Shown here: positions 16,428 to 26,757 of the stretch, piece by piece | How positions within the stretch are numbered: the stretch's first letter is position 1 | Layout of the letters: each line of letters begins with the position of its first letter | Assembly (NCBI GenBank): GCA_046732255.1 | Contig: JBKPMR010000031.1 | Location: forward strand, 73,882-137,881 | Direction: 5' to 3' | Origin: DATBLE01 sp046732255 | GTDB lineage: Bacteria; Actinomycetota; Thermoleophilia; Gaiellales; Gaiellaceae | Length of the DNA: 64,000 bases | Program-made: the position numbers and the translations under genes | The notes under the pieces: model-generated | Database searches by the model: none | Seen by the model: the letters and a program-made list of their open reading frames with translations, nothing else | What the model was told of the DNA's origin: nothing

Positions 16428-16430
16428 CGT
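16425..16430 (+). promoter_or_regulatory. TAACGT box, candidate -10 of a leaderless gene
   Basis: TAACGT ends seven bases before the ATG of the epimerase at 16438 and overlaps the CopC-CopD stop codon region. No ribosome binding site is visible. Confidence 0.35.
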
Positions 16431-16437
16431 CCTCGAG

Positions 16438-17468
16438 ATGCGCTGGGCGATCTCCGGCGGCGCCGGCTTCCTCGGCCTGCACCTCTCGCGAAGGCTGGTC
16501 GCCGACGGACACTCGGTGCGGACCCTCGACCTGGCGCGGCTCGACGACCCCCACCTCGAGCAGTCGGTGGAGGAGCTGCGGGGGGACGTCCGGACGGAAC
16601 GCGACGTCCGGCGCCTGGTCGACGGCGCCGACGTCGTCGTCCACGCCGCGGCGGCGCTGCCGATCCAGGCGTCTCGCGACTCGATCCGGTCGGTGAACGT
16701 CGGCGGGACTGCCACGCTCCTGGCGGCGGCTGCCGAGGCCGGCGTGCGCCGGGTCGTGCTGGTGTCCTCGACCGCCGTCTACGGCGTGCCGAAGGTGCAC
16801 CCGATCGCCGAGGACGCACCGCTCATCGGCGTCGGCTGGTACGGGGAGTCCAAGATCGAGGCCGAGGAGGTGTCGCGCGACTTCGGTCGCCGTGGCCTCG
16901 CGTTCACCATCGTCAGGCCGAAGACGTTCATCGGGCCCGAGCGGCTGGGCGTGTTCGAGATCCTGTTCGACTGGATTCGGGACGGCCGGCGGATCTACAT
17001 GCTCGGTTCCGGCGAGAACCGCTACCAGCTGCTGGCGGTCGAGGACCTCGTCGACGCGATCGTGCTCGCAGCAGACCGGCCGGAAGCAGCAGGCGAGACG
17101 ATCAACGTCGGCGCGAGCGCGTTCGGCACCGTCCGCTCCGACCTCCAGGCGCTGATCGACCACGCCGGCTCGTCCTCGCGGCTGACGCCTGTGCCGGCAC
17201 GACCCGCGGAGATCGCGCTACGCACGCTCGAGCTGCTGCGCGTCTCGCCGCTGGCGGAATGGCACTACAAGACGGCGCACCGCGACTCGTTCGTCGATGT
17301 GGGCAAGGCCGAGCGGCTCCTGGGCTGGCGGCCGCGGCTCTCGAACGCCGAGGCGCTGTGCCGGACGTACGACTGGTACCTCGAGCACCGCGAGACGCTC
17401 GGTGCCGCGGGCGTGACCCACCGCGTCCCGTGGAACCAGCAGGCGCTCGCGCTCCTGAAGCGCGTCAG

Positions 17469-17472
<4 letters not shown>
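16438..17472 (+). CDS. NAD-dependent epimerase/dehydratase (extended SDR)
   Basis: The 344-aa protein is an extended short-chain dehydrogenase, acting on nucleotide sugars or related substrates. The N terminus has the NAD-binding GGAGFLG motif (7-13), a DV pair follows the second strand, and the active site reads SSTAVYG then YGESK (Tyr and Lys of YxxxK). The C-terminal substrate domain is typical in length. The exact substrate cannot be told. The stop overlaps by four bases the stop side of the convergent GGDEF gene. Confidence 0.87.
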
Positions 17473-20171
<2,699 letters not shown>

Positions 20172-20246
20172 GCCCCTTTCATCGGCTCTGCACGGCCTGG
20201 ACAAAACCCCCCGCAGAGCAGGAAAGTCGGCCCGCTTCGGCGGCCC

Positions 20247-20252
20247 TATACT
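20247..20252 (+). promoter_or_regulatory. TATACT box, candidate -10 of a leaderless gene
   Basis: A near-consensus TATACT ends eight bases before the GTG start at 20261; no ribosome binding site lies between. Transcription would begin at the start codon. Confidence 0.45.
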
Positions 20253-20260
20253 CGCGCGCA

Positions 20261-21412
20261 GTGGACGCCGCCGGCTACCGGGATCGGTTTCCGATCCTCG
20301 AGGAGACGACCTACCTGATCAACCATTCGCTCGCGGCGATGCCGGCCGCCGCCGAGACCCGCGTGGTCGAGTACGCGCAGACGTGGAAGACGCGCGGGAT
20401 CCGCGCCTGGGGCGAGGGCTGGTGGGACCTGCCCCTGACGGTCGGCGACCAGGTCGGTCGGATCGTCGGCGCGCCGCCGGGGACGGTCTGCATGCATCAG
20501 AACGTCACGGTTGCCGTCGCGGTCGTCCTCTCGTGCTTCCGGCTCGAGCCTCCCCGGAACCGGATCGTCTACCTCGAGGGTGAGTTCCCGTCCGTCCGCT
20601 ACCTGCTCCAGGCGCAGCCGCAGGCGGAGGTCCGGGTGGTGCCGGACGTGGACGCGCTGCTCGACGAGCTGGACGAACGGACGCTCCTCGTCCCGCTCAG
20701 CCACGTGCTCTTCAAGGTGGCAGAGCTCCAGGACGTCGTCGCGGTGCAGCGACGGGCGGAGGAGGTGGGAGCACACGTCATCCTCGATGCGTACCAGTCC
20801 GCCGGCGCGGTGCCGCTCGACGTCACCGGCCTCGGTGTGTCGTTCGCGACCGGCGGGTCGGTGAAGTGGCTCTGCGGCGGGCCCGGCGCGGGCTGGCTCT
20901 ACGTCCGGCCGGCCCTGATCGAGAAGCTGGAGCCCGCCTTCGTCGGTTGGCAGGGGCACGCACGGCCGTTCGCGTTCGAGCCGGAGCTCGAGTACGCGAA
21001 CGGGATCGCTCGCTTCCTGACCGGAACGCCGAACGTCCCGGCTCTCTACGCGGCCACAGCCGGATACGACGTGATCGAGGAGGCCGGCGTCGATGCGATC
21101 CGACGACGTTCGCTCGCCCTCACCGACCACCTGATCGGTCTCGCCGATGCAGCCGGCTTCGAGGTCATCTCACAGCGCGATCAGACCCGTCGCGGCGCGA
21201 GCGTGAGCGTGCGCATGCCCGGCTTCGAGGGTGTCCACAAGGAGCTTGCGGAGCGGCAGGTGCTCTGCGACTTCCGGCCCGAGGTCGGTCTCCGGCTTGG
21301 ACCGCACTTTTTCAACACCGAGGACGAGCTCGAGTTCGCAATCGAACAGGTCGAGGACATCCTCGCGACCCGCGCGCACGAACGTCATCTCGGCGCAGCG
21401 GCGCGGTTCTAG
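20261..21412 (+). CDS. PLP-dependent aminotransferase class V, kynureninase-like
   Basis: The 383-aa protein has the fold-type I PLP signatures of the kynureninase/cysteine desulfurase group: the cofactor Asp176 in HVILDAYQSAGAVPLDV and the Schiff-base Lys202 in GGSVKWLCGGPGAGWLY. The surrounding CGGPG segment and length resemble kynureninase more than NifS. No tryptophan catabolic genes are nearby, so the substrate is unproven. The GTG start follows a TATACT box by eight bases, suggesting leaderless translation. Confidence 0.82.
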   Translation: MDAAGYRDRFPILEETTYLINHSLAAMPAAAETRVVEYAQTWKTRGIRAWGEGWWDLPLTVGDQVGRIVGAPPGTVCMHQNVTVAVAVVLSCFRLEPPRNRIVYLEGEFPSVRYLLQAQPQAEVRVVPDVDALLDELDERTLLVPLSHVLFKVAELQDVVAVQRRAEEVGAHVILDAYQSAGAVPLDVTGLGVSFATGGSVKWLCGGPGAGWLYVRPALIEKLEPAFVGWQGHARPFAFEPELEYANGIARFLTGTPNVPALYAATAGYDVIEEAGVDAIRRRSLALTDHLIGLADAAGFEVISQRDQTRRGASVSVRMPGFEGVHKELAERQVLCDFRPEVGLRLGPHFFNTEDELEFAIEQVEDILATRAHERHLGAAARF

Positions 21413-21416
21413 CTAC

Positions 21417-22130
21417 TCAGCCGCTGTGGGCGCGGATGAAGCTCTCGACGGCGCTTCGGACCTTGCCCGGGCCGGCGACGAGCCGGACGCCGTGCGACGC
21501 ACCCGGCACGATCACGAGCTGCTTGTCCGACGCCGGCGTCGCGTCGTACATCGTCTTCGCGTCCCTGGCGTAGTTGCCGCCTTCGTCGACCTCGGCGGCC
21601 GCGTAGAGGGCGGGCACGTTCACCTTCGCCGCCGCGCCGATCGCGTCCAGCCTGAACGTGCCGGGTGCGGAGAGGCTGACGATCCCGTCGACCGGCGGCC
21701 GGATGTTGGCGCCGGCGACGACGGTGGCGTTGGCACCGAGCGAGGCGCCGACCACGATCACGTGCTTCGCCCCCAGCGACCGGGCCGTCTTCACCGCCGC
21801 GGCGATGTCGCCGGCGAACCGCAGCGAGGCCAAGCCGACGCGGCGCTGCGAGAGACCGAACCCGCGGAGGTCGAAGGGGATCGCGGTGTAGCCGAGGGAT
21901 GCGAGCCGCTTCGCGTACGGCACCCACTGGCAGAGATCGTCGGGGTATTGGTGGACCAGCACCACCGCGGTGGAACCCTTGCCGAAGCGATGCCCGACCA
22001 GCTTCGTGCCGTCCGCCGCCCGGAAGTGGAGGTCAGGTCCGGGTGCGCAGCGCGGGTAGGCGGGTGAGCCCGAGACGCCCGCGGCGAGCAACGCACAGCC
22101 AACGGCACAGACGGCGACCAGGGTCCTCAC
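21417..22130 (-). CDS. Secreted alpha/beta hydrolase
   Basis: The 237-aa product has a signal peptide (about residues 1-21). It shows the alpha/beta hydrolase pattern: VVLVHQYPDD oxyanion strand, nucleophile elbow GASLGA (Ser130), and a C-terminal GASHG carrying the likely catalytic His. Cys pairs in the mature part may form a disulfide. It converges on the kynureninase-like gene and is separated from the DUF72 gene by a MITE-like element. The substrate is unknown. Confidence 0.8.
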   Translation of the reverse strand: MRTLVAVCAVGCALLAAGVSGSPAYPRCAPGPDLHFRAADGTKLVGHRFGKGSTAVVLVHQYPDDLCQWVPYAKRLASLGYTAIPFDLRGFGLSQRRVGLASLRFAGDIAAAVKTARSLGAKHVIVVGASLGANATVVAGANIRPPVDGIVSLSAPGTFRLDAIGAAAKVNVPALYAAAEVDEGGNYARDAKTMYDATPASDKQLVIVPGASHGVRLVAGPGKVRSAVESFIRAHSG

Positions 22131-22171
22131 GCTGGGAGTAGACGTCCGGTGCGGGCGAGAGTTGGCGGCGC

Positions 22172-22395
22172 CTAGATGGCTGACCGGAAAAGATCGTCTG
22201 CTCCGGTGCGGGAGCTGGTCCCTTTGGGGCGTGCGCCGAGCCCGGCACCGCTACTGAACAAGTAACGGTGACGGGCTCGACGCGCGAAGCGGACGCGCCG
22301 GTGGAGCGGCCACCGGCCGCGGGACCGGAGCGGGAGCGGCCCAGACGGCCAGATCTCGCGTCCGGACGCACGAGATTTTCCGGTCAGCCATCTAG
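22172..22395. mobile_element. MITE-like element with 20-bp terminal inverted repeats
   Basis: CTAGATGGCTGACCGGAAAA at 22172-22191 is repeated exactly in inverted orientation at 22376-22395. The 224-bp element encodes no transposase. The outermost CTAG is self-complementary and could be a duplicated YTAR target, as known for the IS5 group, leaving 16-bp inverted repeats starting ATGGCTGACC. The right end supplies the stop codon of the DUF72 gene. The interior is GC-rich with a patch near GAACAAGTAACGGTGAC. I infer a non-autonomous transposon; its parent is not in the window. Confidence 0.65.
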
Positions 22396-23033
22396 ATCAG
22401 CTCCAACAGTCGCTTGGCGTAGGCCGGCGCCGTCGGCTCGTCCTCGTGCATGAAGTAGGCGTAGACGTCGATGCCTTCGGCAAGCAGCGGACGGAGCTGC
22501 TCTGCCCATTCGCGAAGCGCGTCGTCACTGTACGGAGGCTCTCGTAGGCGCACGTACCGGAACGGCGCTCCGCCGTCGAGGGCGTTGACGACGGCTGCAG
22601 GGCCGGTCTCGGCACCGGCCCAGGACTCGTGGCGGAAGTCGAGCGCCCAGCGGAGCGCCGGGTCGAGCGACTCGAGCAGGCGCGCCAGGAACGCATCGTC
22701 GCGAGCCTGCTGGACGACGACCCGCACCGGGCCGAGCTTCTCGCCGAGCACGCGCACGCGCTCGGTGAAGGCCGCGAGCCGGTTCGGGTGCGGCATCTTG
22801 ACCGCGAACCGGAATCCGTCAGGCGTCTCCTCTGCCCAGCGCCGAAACCGCTCCTCCTCGGGCAACCGATACCCGGTCGTGTTCAGCTCGACGGAGCTGA
22901 AGCGCTCTGCGTAGAAGCGGAGGAACTCGCCCTGCTGCGTGCCGGCCGGGTAGAAGTCGGGCTTCCAGGTCGAGTAGGACCATCCAGAGGATCCGACATA
23001 TGCCCTCGCTACACTCGGCGTCCCGGTGGCCAC
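22392..23033 (-). CDS. DUF72 (YecE-like) protein
   Basis: The product belongs to the DUF72 family, a TIM-barrel fold of unknown role: it has the opening YVGSSGWSYSTWKPDFYP, the VELNTTGYRLP and FAVKMPH segments, WALDFRHESW and the C-terminal VYAYFMHEDE. No canonical start lies right before the conserved AYVGSSG; the nearest are two GTG codons at 23033 and 23036, which I prefer, and an ATG at 23060. All of these overlap the divergent thyX start. The TAG stop is inside the right end of the MITE-like element, which may have replaced the original 3' end. Confidence 0.78.
   Translation of the reverse strand: MATGTPSVARAYVGSSGWSYSTWKPDFYPAGTQQGEFLRFYAERFSSVELNTTGYRLPEEERFRRWAEETPDGFRFAVKMPHPNRLAAFTERVRVLGEKLGPVRVVVQQARDDAFLARLLESLDPALRWALDFRHESWAGAETGPAAVVNALDGGAPFRYVRLREPPYSDDALREWAEQLRPLLAEGIDVYAYFMHEDEPTAPAYAKRLLELI
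23010..23015 (+). promoter_or_regulatory. TACACT box, candidate -10 of thyX
   Basis: TACACT ends ten bases before the GTG start of thyX at 23026. No ribosome binding site is seen. The box lies within the first codons of the divergent DUF72 gene. Confidence 0.4.
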
Positions 23034-23733
23034 CACGACCGAAGTGATACCCGAGAACACGATCCGCGTCCTCGATCACGGGTTCGTGCGGCTGGACGGG
23101 GTGATGGCGAGCGATCTCTCGGTCGTCAACGGGGCACGGGTGAGCTTCGCGCGGCGGAAAGACGAGATGGACGAGTCCGACGAGGGTCTGATCCGCTTCC
23201 TGATGCGGGACAGACACGGCACACCCTTCGAACATAATTCCTTCCGCTTCCACATCCGCTGCCCGATCTTCGTCGCGCGGGAATGGATGCGACACCGTGT
23301 CGGAAGCTTCAACGAGTTCAGCATGAGATATGCGAAGGCGACCGACGACTTCTACGTCCCCGAGCCGGAGGACGTGCGCACGCAGGTCGGCAAGCCGGGC
23401 GCCTACACCTTCGAGCCCGTCGAGCCGGAGCTCGCCGAACGGACCCGCGAGGAGCTCCGCGCCGTCTACGACGCGGCGTTCGAGACGTACGAGCGGCTCG
23501 TCGAGCTCGGTGTCGCACGGGAGCTCGCCCGTTGCGTGATGCCGGTCGGCGCGTACACCGAGTTCTATTGGACGATCAACGCGCGGGCGCTGATGAACTT
23601 CGTCTCCCTCCGCGCCGCCGAGACCGCCCAGCGCGAGATCAGACGGTACGCCGAGGCGGTCGAGCGGTTCTTCGCCGAGCACATGCCGGTCACACACGCG
23701 GCCTTCGTGGCGAACGACCGCACGGCGCCGTAG
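23026..23733 (+). CDS. thyX: Flavin-dependent thymidylate synthase ThyX
   Basis: ThyX makes dTMP from dUMP using FAD, NADPH and methylenetetrahydrofolate. The 235-aa protein has the diagnostic RHRxxSxNExSxRY motif (residues 89-102, RHRVGSFNEFSMRY) and the C-terminal NARALMNFVSLR region. The start is GTG and appears leaderless. After the stop lies an 80-bp tandem hairpin repeat shared with the convergent anti-sigma factor gene. Confidence 0.96.
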   Translation: MATTTEVIPENTIRVLDHGFVRLDGVMASDLSVVNGARVSFARRKDEMDESDEGLIRFLMRDRHGTPFEHNSFRFHIRCPIFVAREWMRHRVGSFNEFSMRYAKATDDFYVPEPEDVRTQVGKPGAYTFEPVEPELAERTREELRAVYDAAFETYERLVELGVARELARCVMPVGAYTEFYWTINARALMNFVSLRAAETAQREIRRYAEAVERFFAEHMPVTHAAFVANDRTAP

Positions 23734-23739
23734 GCCTCC

Positions 23740-23898
23740 GCCAGAGCCAGATCAACGCCAAGGCCCCTGCCCCTTCGGGTCAGGGCCCTGCAGGCCAGGC
23801 CCGCGTGGCGGGCCTGGCCGCCAGAGCCAGATCAACGCCAAGGCCCCTGCCCCTCCGGGTCAGGGCCCTGCAAGCCAGGCCCGCGTGGCGGGCCTGGC
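23740..23898. repeat. 80-bp tandem repeat, each unit with two hairpins; likely bidirectional terminator
   Basis: Two units (from 23741 and 23821) of 80 bases differ at only a few bases. Each contains an AGGGGC-type stem and a longer stem GGCCAGGCCCGC-GTG-GCGGGCCTGGCC. In unit 2 the outer pairs change from GG/CC to AA/TT on both sides, so pairing is kept. The pair sits between the convergent thyX and anti-sigma genes, and unit 2 ends in a TTGTTT tract. Confidence 0.85.
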
Positions 23899-23906
23899 TT
23901 GTTTGC

Positions 23907-24506
23907 TTAGGTCGTCAGCAGGATCTGCCGCGGCCGCTTGCGCTCGCTCGTCGTCACCACCCAGTTGACTCCCGACTCGAGCTTGTACGGGACGGACATG
24001 CGCACAACGGTGCGGCCCTTCGACGCGGCCGCGAACGCGCCGCACCAGGCGGTGATCTTGCCGTGCTCGGTCAGGTAGAGCGAGTACCAGACGCCCTTCG
24101 GCAGCTTCTTCAGCCCGGAGACGCGCAACTGGATCGCCCAGTTCCCGCTGCGGTCCCGGTCGCCGATCTGGATCGACCCCTTCGCGGTGCTCGGCGCGGC
24201 GACAGCGTGCATCGCGATCGTGTCGCCTGACCGGAACTGGTCGCCCCCACGGTCACCGACGAGGAAGCCGATGCCGAACGCTGCAGCTGTGACCGCTGCG
24301 GCGAGCAGGAAGGCGGCCCCCTTCCGACGGCCCGCTCCCCAAACCGCGCGTCTGCTGCCCACCGTCGCAGGTGCCTCGGCGAGCCGGGGCGAGAGCTCGG
24401 GAGGCGGCCCGGCGGCGATCAGCATCTGGTGCGCGCGGCGAAGGCGCGCCAGCTCTTCCGGCGTGCCCTCGTCGCCGACGAGATCGTCGAGATCAGGTCC
24501 GCTCAA
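23907..24506 (-). CDS. Anti-sigma factor, RskA-like
   Basis: The 199-aa product has an acidic cytoplasmic N terminus, a single membrane segment (about residues 62-83) and an extracytoplasmic domain. That domain has the RskA-type pattern (LRVSGLKKLPKGVWYSLYLTEHGK). It overlaps the ECF sigma gene by four bases (ATGA), the standard sigma/anti-sigma arrangement, and would hold that sigma factor at the membrane. The short N-terminal part lacks a clear zinc-binding HxxxCxxC motif. Confidence 0.82.
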   Translation of the reverse strand: MSGPDLDDLVGDEGTPEELARLRRAHQMLIAAGPPPELSPRLAEAPATVGSRRAVWGAGRRKGAAFLLAAAVTAAAFGIGFLVGDRGGDQFRSGDTIAMHAVAAPSTAKGSIQIGDRDRSGNWAIQLRVSGLKKLPKGVWYSLYLTEHGKITAWCGAFAAASKGRTVVRMSVPYKLESGVNWVVTTSERKRPRQILLTT

Positions 24507-25048
24507 CCCAGTTCCTCCTCGAGCGCCGCGGCGAGCCGGTGCAGCCCGCTCCGCGTGCGCGTCTTCACGGTACCGAGTGGGATCCCCAGGAAGGTCGAGA
24601 TCTCACTCTGCGACAGCTCGCTCCAGTAGGCCAGCTCCAGCACGGTCCGCTCGGTGTCCGGCAGATCCTCCATCGCGCGGTGGACGCGGTACGACACCCA
24701 GGACTGCTCCGCGAGCGTGTCCGGCCCTGGGTCGTCCGACGGCGAGTCGATCGGCTCGGCGGGCGGCTCGACCCGTTGGCGACCGCGGTCGGCGATCGCG
24801 TTCCGTGCGACTGCGTAGAGCCACGGCGCGACCGGGCCGCGGTCGCTCCGATAGCTCCGCGCCGCGCGCCACACCGAGGCGAACGCCTCCTGCACCGCGT
24901 CCTCGGCGCGACCGCGGTCGCCCAGCCTGCGGATCGCGAGGCCGAGCACCGCGCGGGCGTAGCGCTGGTACAGGTCGCCGAACGCGTCGCGGTCGCCGTC
25001 GGCGACCCGCGCGAGCAGCTCCTCGTCGGTCGGCTGGATGGCAGACAT
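24503..25048 (-). CDS. ECF-type RNA polymerase sigma factor
   Basis: The 181-aa protein has region 2 (DAFGDLYQRYARAVLGLAIRRLGDRGRAEDAVQEAFASVWR, including the -10-binding helix) and region 4 (LPDTERTVLELAYWSELSQSEISTFLGIPLGTVKTRTRSGLHRL). No conserved Cys appears. It probably controls its own operon and envelope-stress genes, as expected for RskA-linked sigma factors. The start ATG at 25048 (MSAIQPTDEELL) is chosen; ATG 25057 is three codons upstream. Confidence 0.92.
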   Translation of the reverse strand: MSAIQPTDEELLARVADGDRDAFGDLYQRYARAVLGLAIRRLGDRGRAEDAVQEAFASVWRAARSYRSDRGPVAPWLYAVARNAIADRGRQRVEPPAEPIDSPSDDPGPDTLAEQSWVSYRVHRAMEDLPDTERTVLELAYWSELSQSEISTFLGIPLGTVKTRTRSGLHRLAAALEEELG

Positions 25049-25177
25049 CCGCGGCATCGTCGCGGAGCGCGCACGCGAGGGCAAGGGGGTAGGCAACGCG
25101 ACACTCAGGGTCATCCTCGGTGCTACGTGGTCGGCGCCCACTCGGTTTGACGGGGGGTATGCTCCCCGCGCGTTCGT

Positions 25178-25183
25178 TAGAAT
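25178..25183 (+). promoter_or_regulatory. TAGAAT box upstream of the superoxide dismutase
   Basis: TAGAAT lies 64 bases before the ATG at 25247, leaving a normal leader with an AAAGGAG ribosome binding site. No good -35 box is spaced correctly. Confidence 0.35.
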
Positions 25184-25246
25184 CGCCGCCCGCGCGGCGC
25201 CGGCTTTGCTGGCGTCGCTTGCGAAAGTGGACGGGAAAGGAGCCGG

Positions 25247-25858
25247 ATGAGCAACTACGAGCAGATCGTCGCGCGGGAGCTGAAGCCGAGCCTTCTCGAG
25301 CTCGACGGGATTTCGCGCGAGACCGTCGAGGCTCACCACCGGCTCTACCAGGGGTACGTCGCCAAGCGCAACGAGATTCTCGGGAAGCTGGCCGAGGTCG
25401 ACCTCTCGAGCGCGAACCAGGTGTACTCCGACCTGCGGTCGCTGAAGGTCGACCTGACCTTCGCGATCGGCGGGATCAAGAACCACGAGATCTACTTCGA
25501 GCACCTCGGCGGCCACGGCGGCGACCCGGACGGACCGTTCGGCGAGCTCGTCAGGCGCGACTTCGGCTCGGTCGACGCGTGGCGGAGCGACCTGAAGGCG
25601 ACCGGGATGGGCGGCCGCGGCTGGGCCTGGACGGCCTACGACTGGGACGAGGGTCGCCTCTTCAACTACCTCGGCGACGCCCAGAACACGTTCCCCGTCT
25701 GGAACGCCACCCCGCTGGTCGCGCTCGACGTGTACGAGCACGCCTACTTCCTCGACTACCAGACCGACCGGGCTTCGTACATCGAGGCGTTCTTGAACAA
25801 CCTCGACTGGCAGGTCGTGAACGACTGGGTCGGGAGGTACGGCATCCCTCTGCGGTGA
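25247..25858 (+). CDS. Iron/manganese superoxide dismutase family protein
   Basis: The 203-aa protein has the Fe/Mn SOD layout: first metal ligand His30 in VEAHHRLYQGYV, second His80 in IKNHEIYFEHL, and Asp161 and His165 in ALDVYEHAYFLDY. The long helical N terminus and the DVYEHAYFLDY block are diagnostic. The usual Gln/His near the metal is not obvious, so metal preference cannot be told. A strong ribosome binding site (AAAGGAG) precedes the ATG. The plsY-like gene begins a few bases after its stop. Confidence 0.88.
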   Translation: MSNYEQIVARELKPSLLELDGISRETVEAHHRLYQGYVAKRNEILGKLAEVDLSSANQVYSDLRSLKVDLTFAIGGIKNHEIYFEHLGGHGGDPDGPFGELVRRDFGSVDAWRSDLKATGMGGRGWAWTAYDWDEGRLFNYLGDAQNTFPVWNATPLVALDVYEHAYFLDYQTDRASYIEAFLNNLDWQVVNDWVGRYGIPLR

Positions 25859-25868
25859 GTCGGGGCCG

Positions 25869-26516
25869 CTGACCACCGCGATCCTGATCGCCGCGGGCTA
25901 CCTCGCGGGCAGCATCCCGACGGGGTACTGGCTCGTCCGCACCTTGAAGGGCGTCGACCTGCGGTCGATCGGGAGCGGGACGACCGGCGCGACGAATGCA
26001 GCCCGCGCGTTCGGGGGCCGGGCGCGCCTCGCGGTGCTGGTTGCAGTGACGGCGATCGACGCGGCGAAGGGCTTCGCGCCGACGTACGTCGCGATGACCG
26101 TCTCGAGCTCCGGCGTCGCCGTCGCGACGGGCTGCGCCGCCCTGCTCGGCAACTACCGGCCCGTCTTCCTCCGGTTCCAGCGCGGCGGGAAGATCGTCGC
26201 CACGGGCGGGGGCGTTCTCTTCGGGCTCGCTCCCAAGGCGGCCGGGATCGCCGTCGGCCTGTGGATGATCGTCGCCCTGATCACCCGCTACTCGTCGGCG
26301 GCTTCGCTAACGGTGGCGGCACTGATGCCGCTGCTGGTCTGGCTCACGGGTGGGTCGTGGGAGGTGATCGCCTTCACCGCCGTTCTCGCCGTCGCGATCT
26401 TCGTTCTCCACCGGGCGAACATCCGCCGGCTCCTGAACGGCACCGAGCAGCGGCTGTCGTTCAGACGGGACGCGCCTAGCTCTCGAGCGGGGCCATCGTC
26501 AGGCCGCGCCGCTTGA
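25869..26516 (+). CDS. Glycerol-3-phosphate acyltransferase PlsY-like, divergent
   Basis: The PlsY fold is clear: a first helix AILIAAGYLAGSIPTGYWLVR, motif GSGTTGATNAAR (family GSGNxGATNxxR), FQRGGKIVATGGG (family GGKGVAT) and HRANIRRLLNGTE. PlsY transfers an acyl group from acyl phosphate to glycerol 3-phosphate. The first canonical start (TTG 25944) would delete the first helix, so I infer CTG 25869 (215 aa). Three family-conserved residues differ. The 3' end runs 41 bases antisense into the clpS gene. Confidence 0.72.
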   Translation: MTTAILIAAGYLAGSIPTGYWLVRTLKGVDLRSIGSGTTGATNAARAFGGRARLAVLVAVTAIDAAKGFAPTYVAMTVSSSGVAVATGCAALLGNYRPVFLRFQRGGKIVATGGGVLFGLAPKAAGIAVGLWMIVALITRYSSAASLTVAALMPLLVWLTGGSWEVIAFTAVLAVAIFVLHRANIRRLLNGTEQRLSFRRDAPSSRAGPSSGRAA

Positions 26517-26757
26517 GGCCGGTCCAGTAGTGCTCGGCCACCTCGCGGTGGCCGGACCAGACGACCGCCTCGCCCATCGTGTGGATCCGGTTGGCGTAGG
26601 CCAGGCCCTGCTCGAACGAGACGTCCGGAAGCACCGATGCGAGGGCGGCCGCAACGCCGTCGAAGGTGTTGTGGTTGTCGTTCAGCACGATCACGTGCCA
26701 CGGAGGACCCAGCCCGGTGCCGGAGCCGCGATCGAGCCGTTCCTTCGTCTCGTTCAT
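26476..26757 (-). CDS. clpS: ATP-dependent Clp protease adaptor ClpS
   Basis: The 93-aa protein shows the ClpS core: PPWHVIVLNDNHNTFDGVAAAL (adaptor pocket residues for N-degron binding), then LAYANRIHTMGEAVVWSGHREVAEHY. ClpS delivers N-end-rule substrates to ClpAP or ClpC. It overlaps the folE2 stop by four bases, and converges with plsY. Confidence 0.85.
   Translation of the reverse strand: MNETKERLDRGSGTGLGPPWHVIVLNDNHNTFDGVAAALASVLPDVSFEQGLAYANRIHTMGEAVVWSGHREVAEHYWTGLKRRGLTMAPLES

Noticed and set aside
23740..23898. CRISPR-like direct repeat
   Set aside because: Only two units, no spacers, no cas genes, and each unit forms internal hairpins; it fits a terminator-like tandem repeat.
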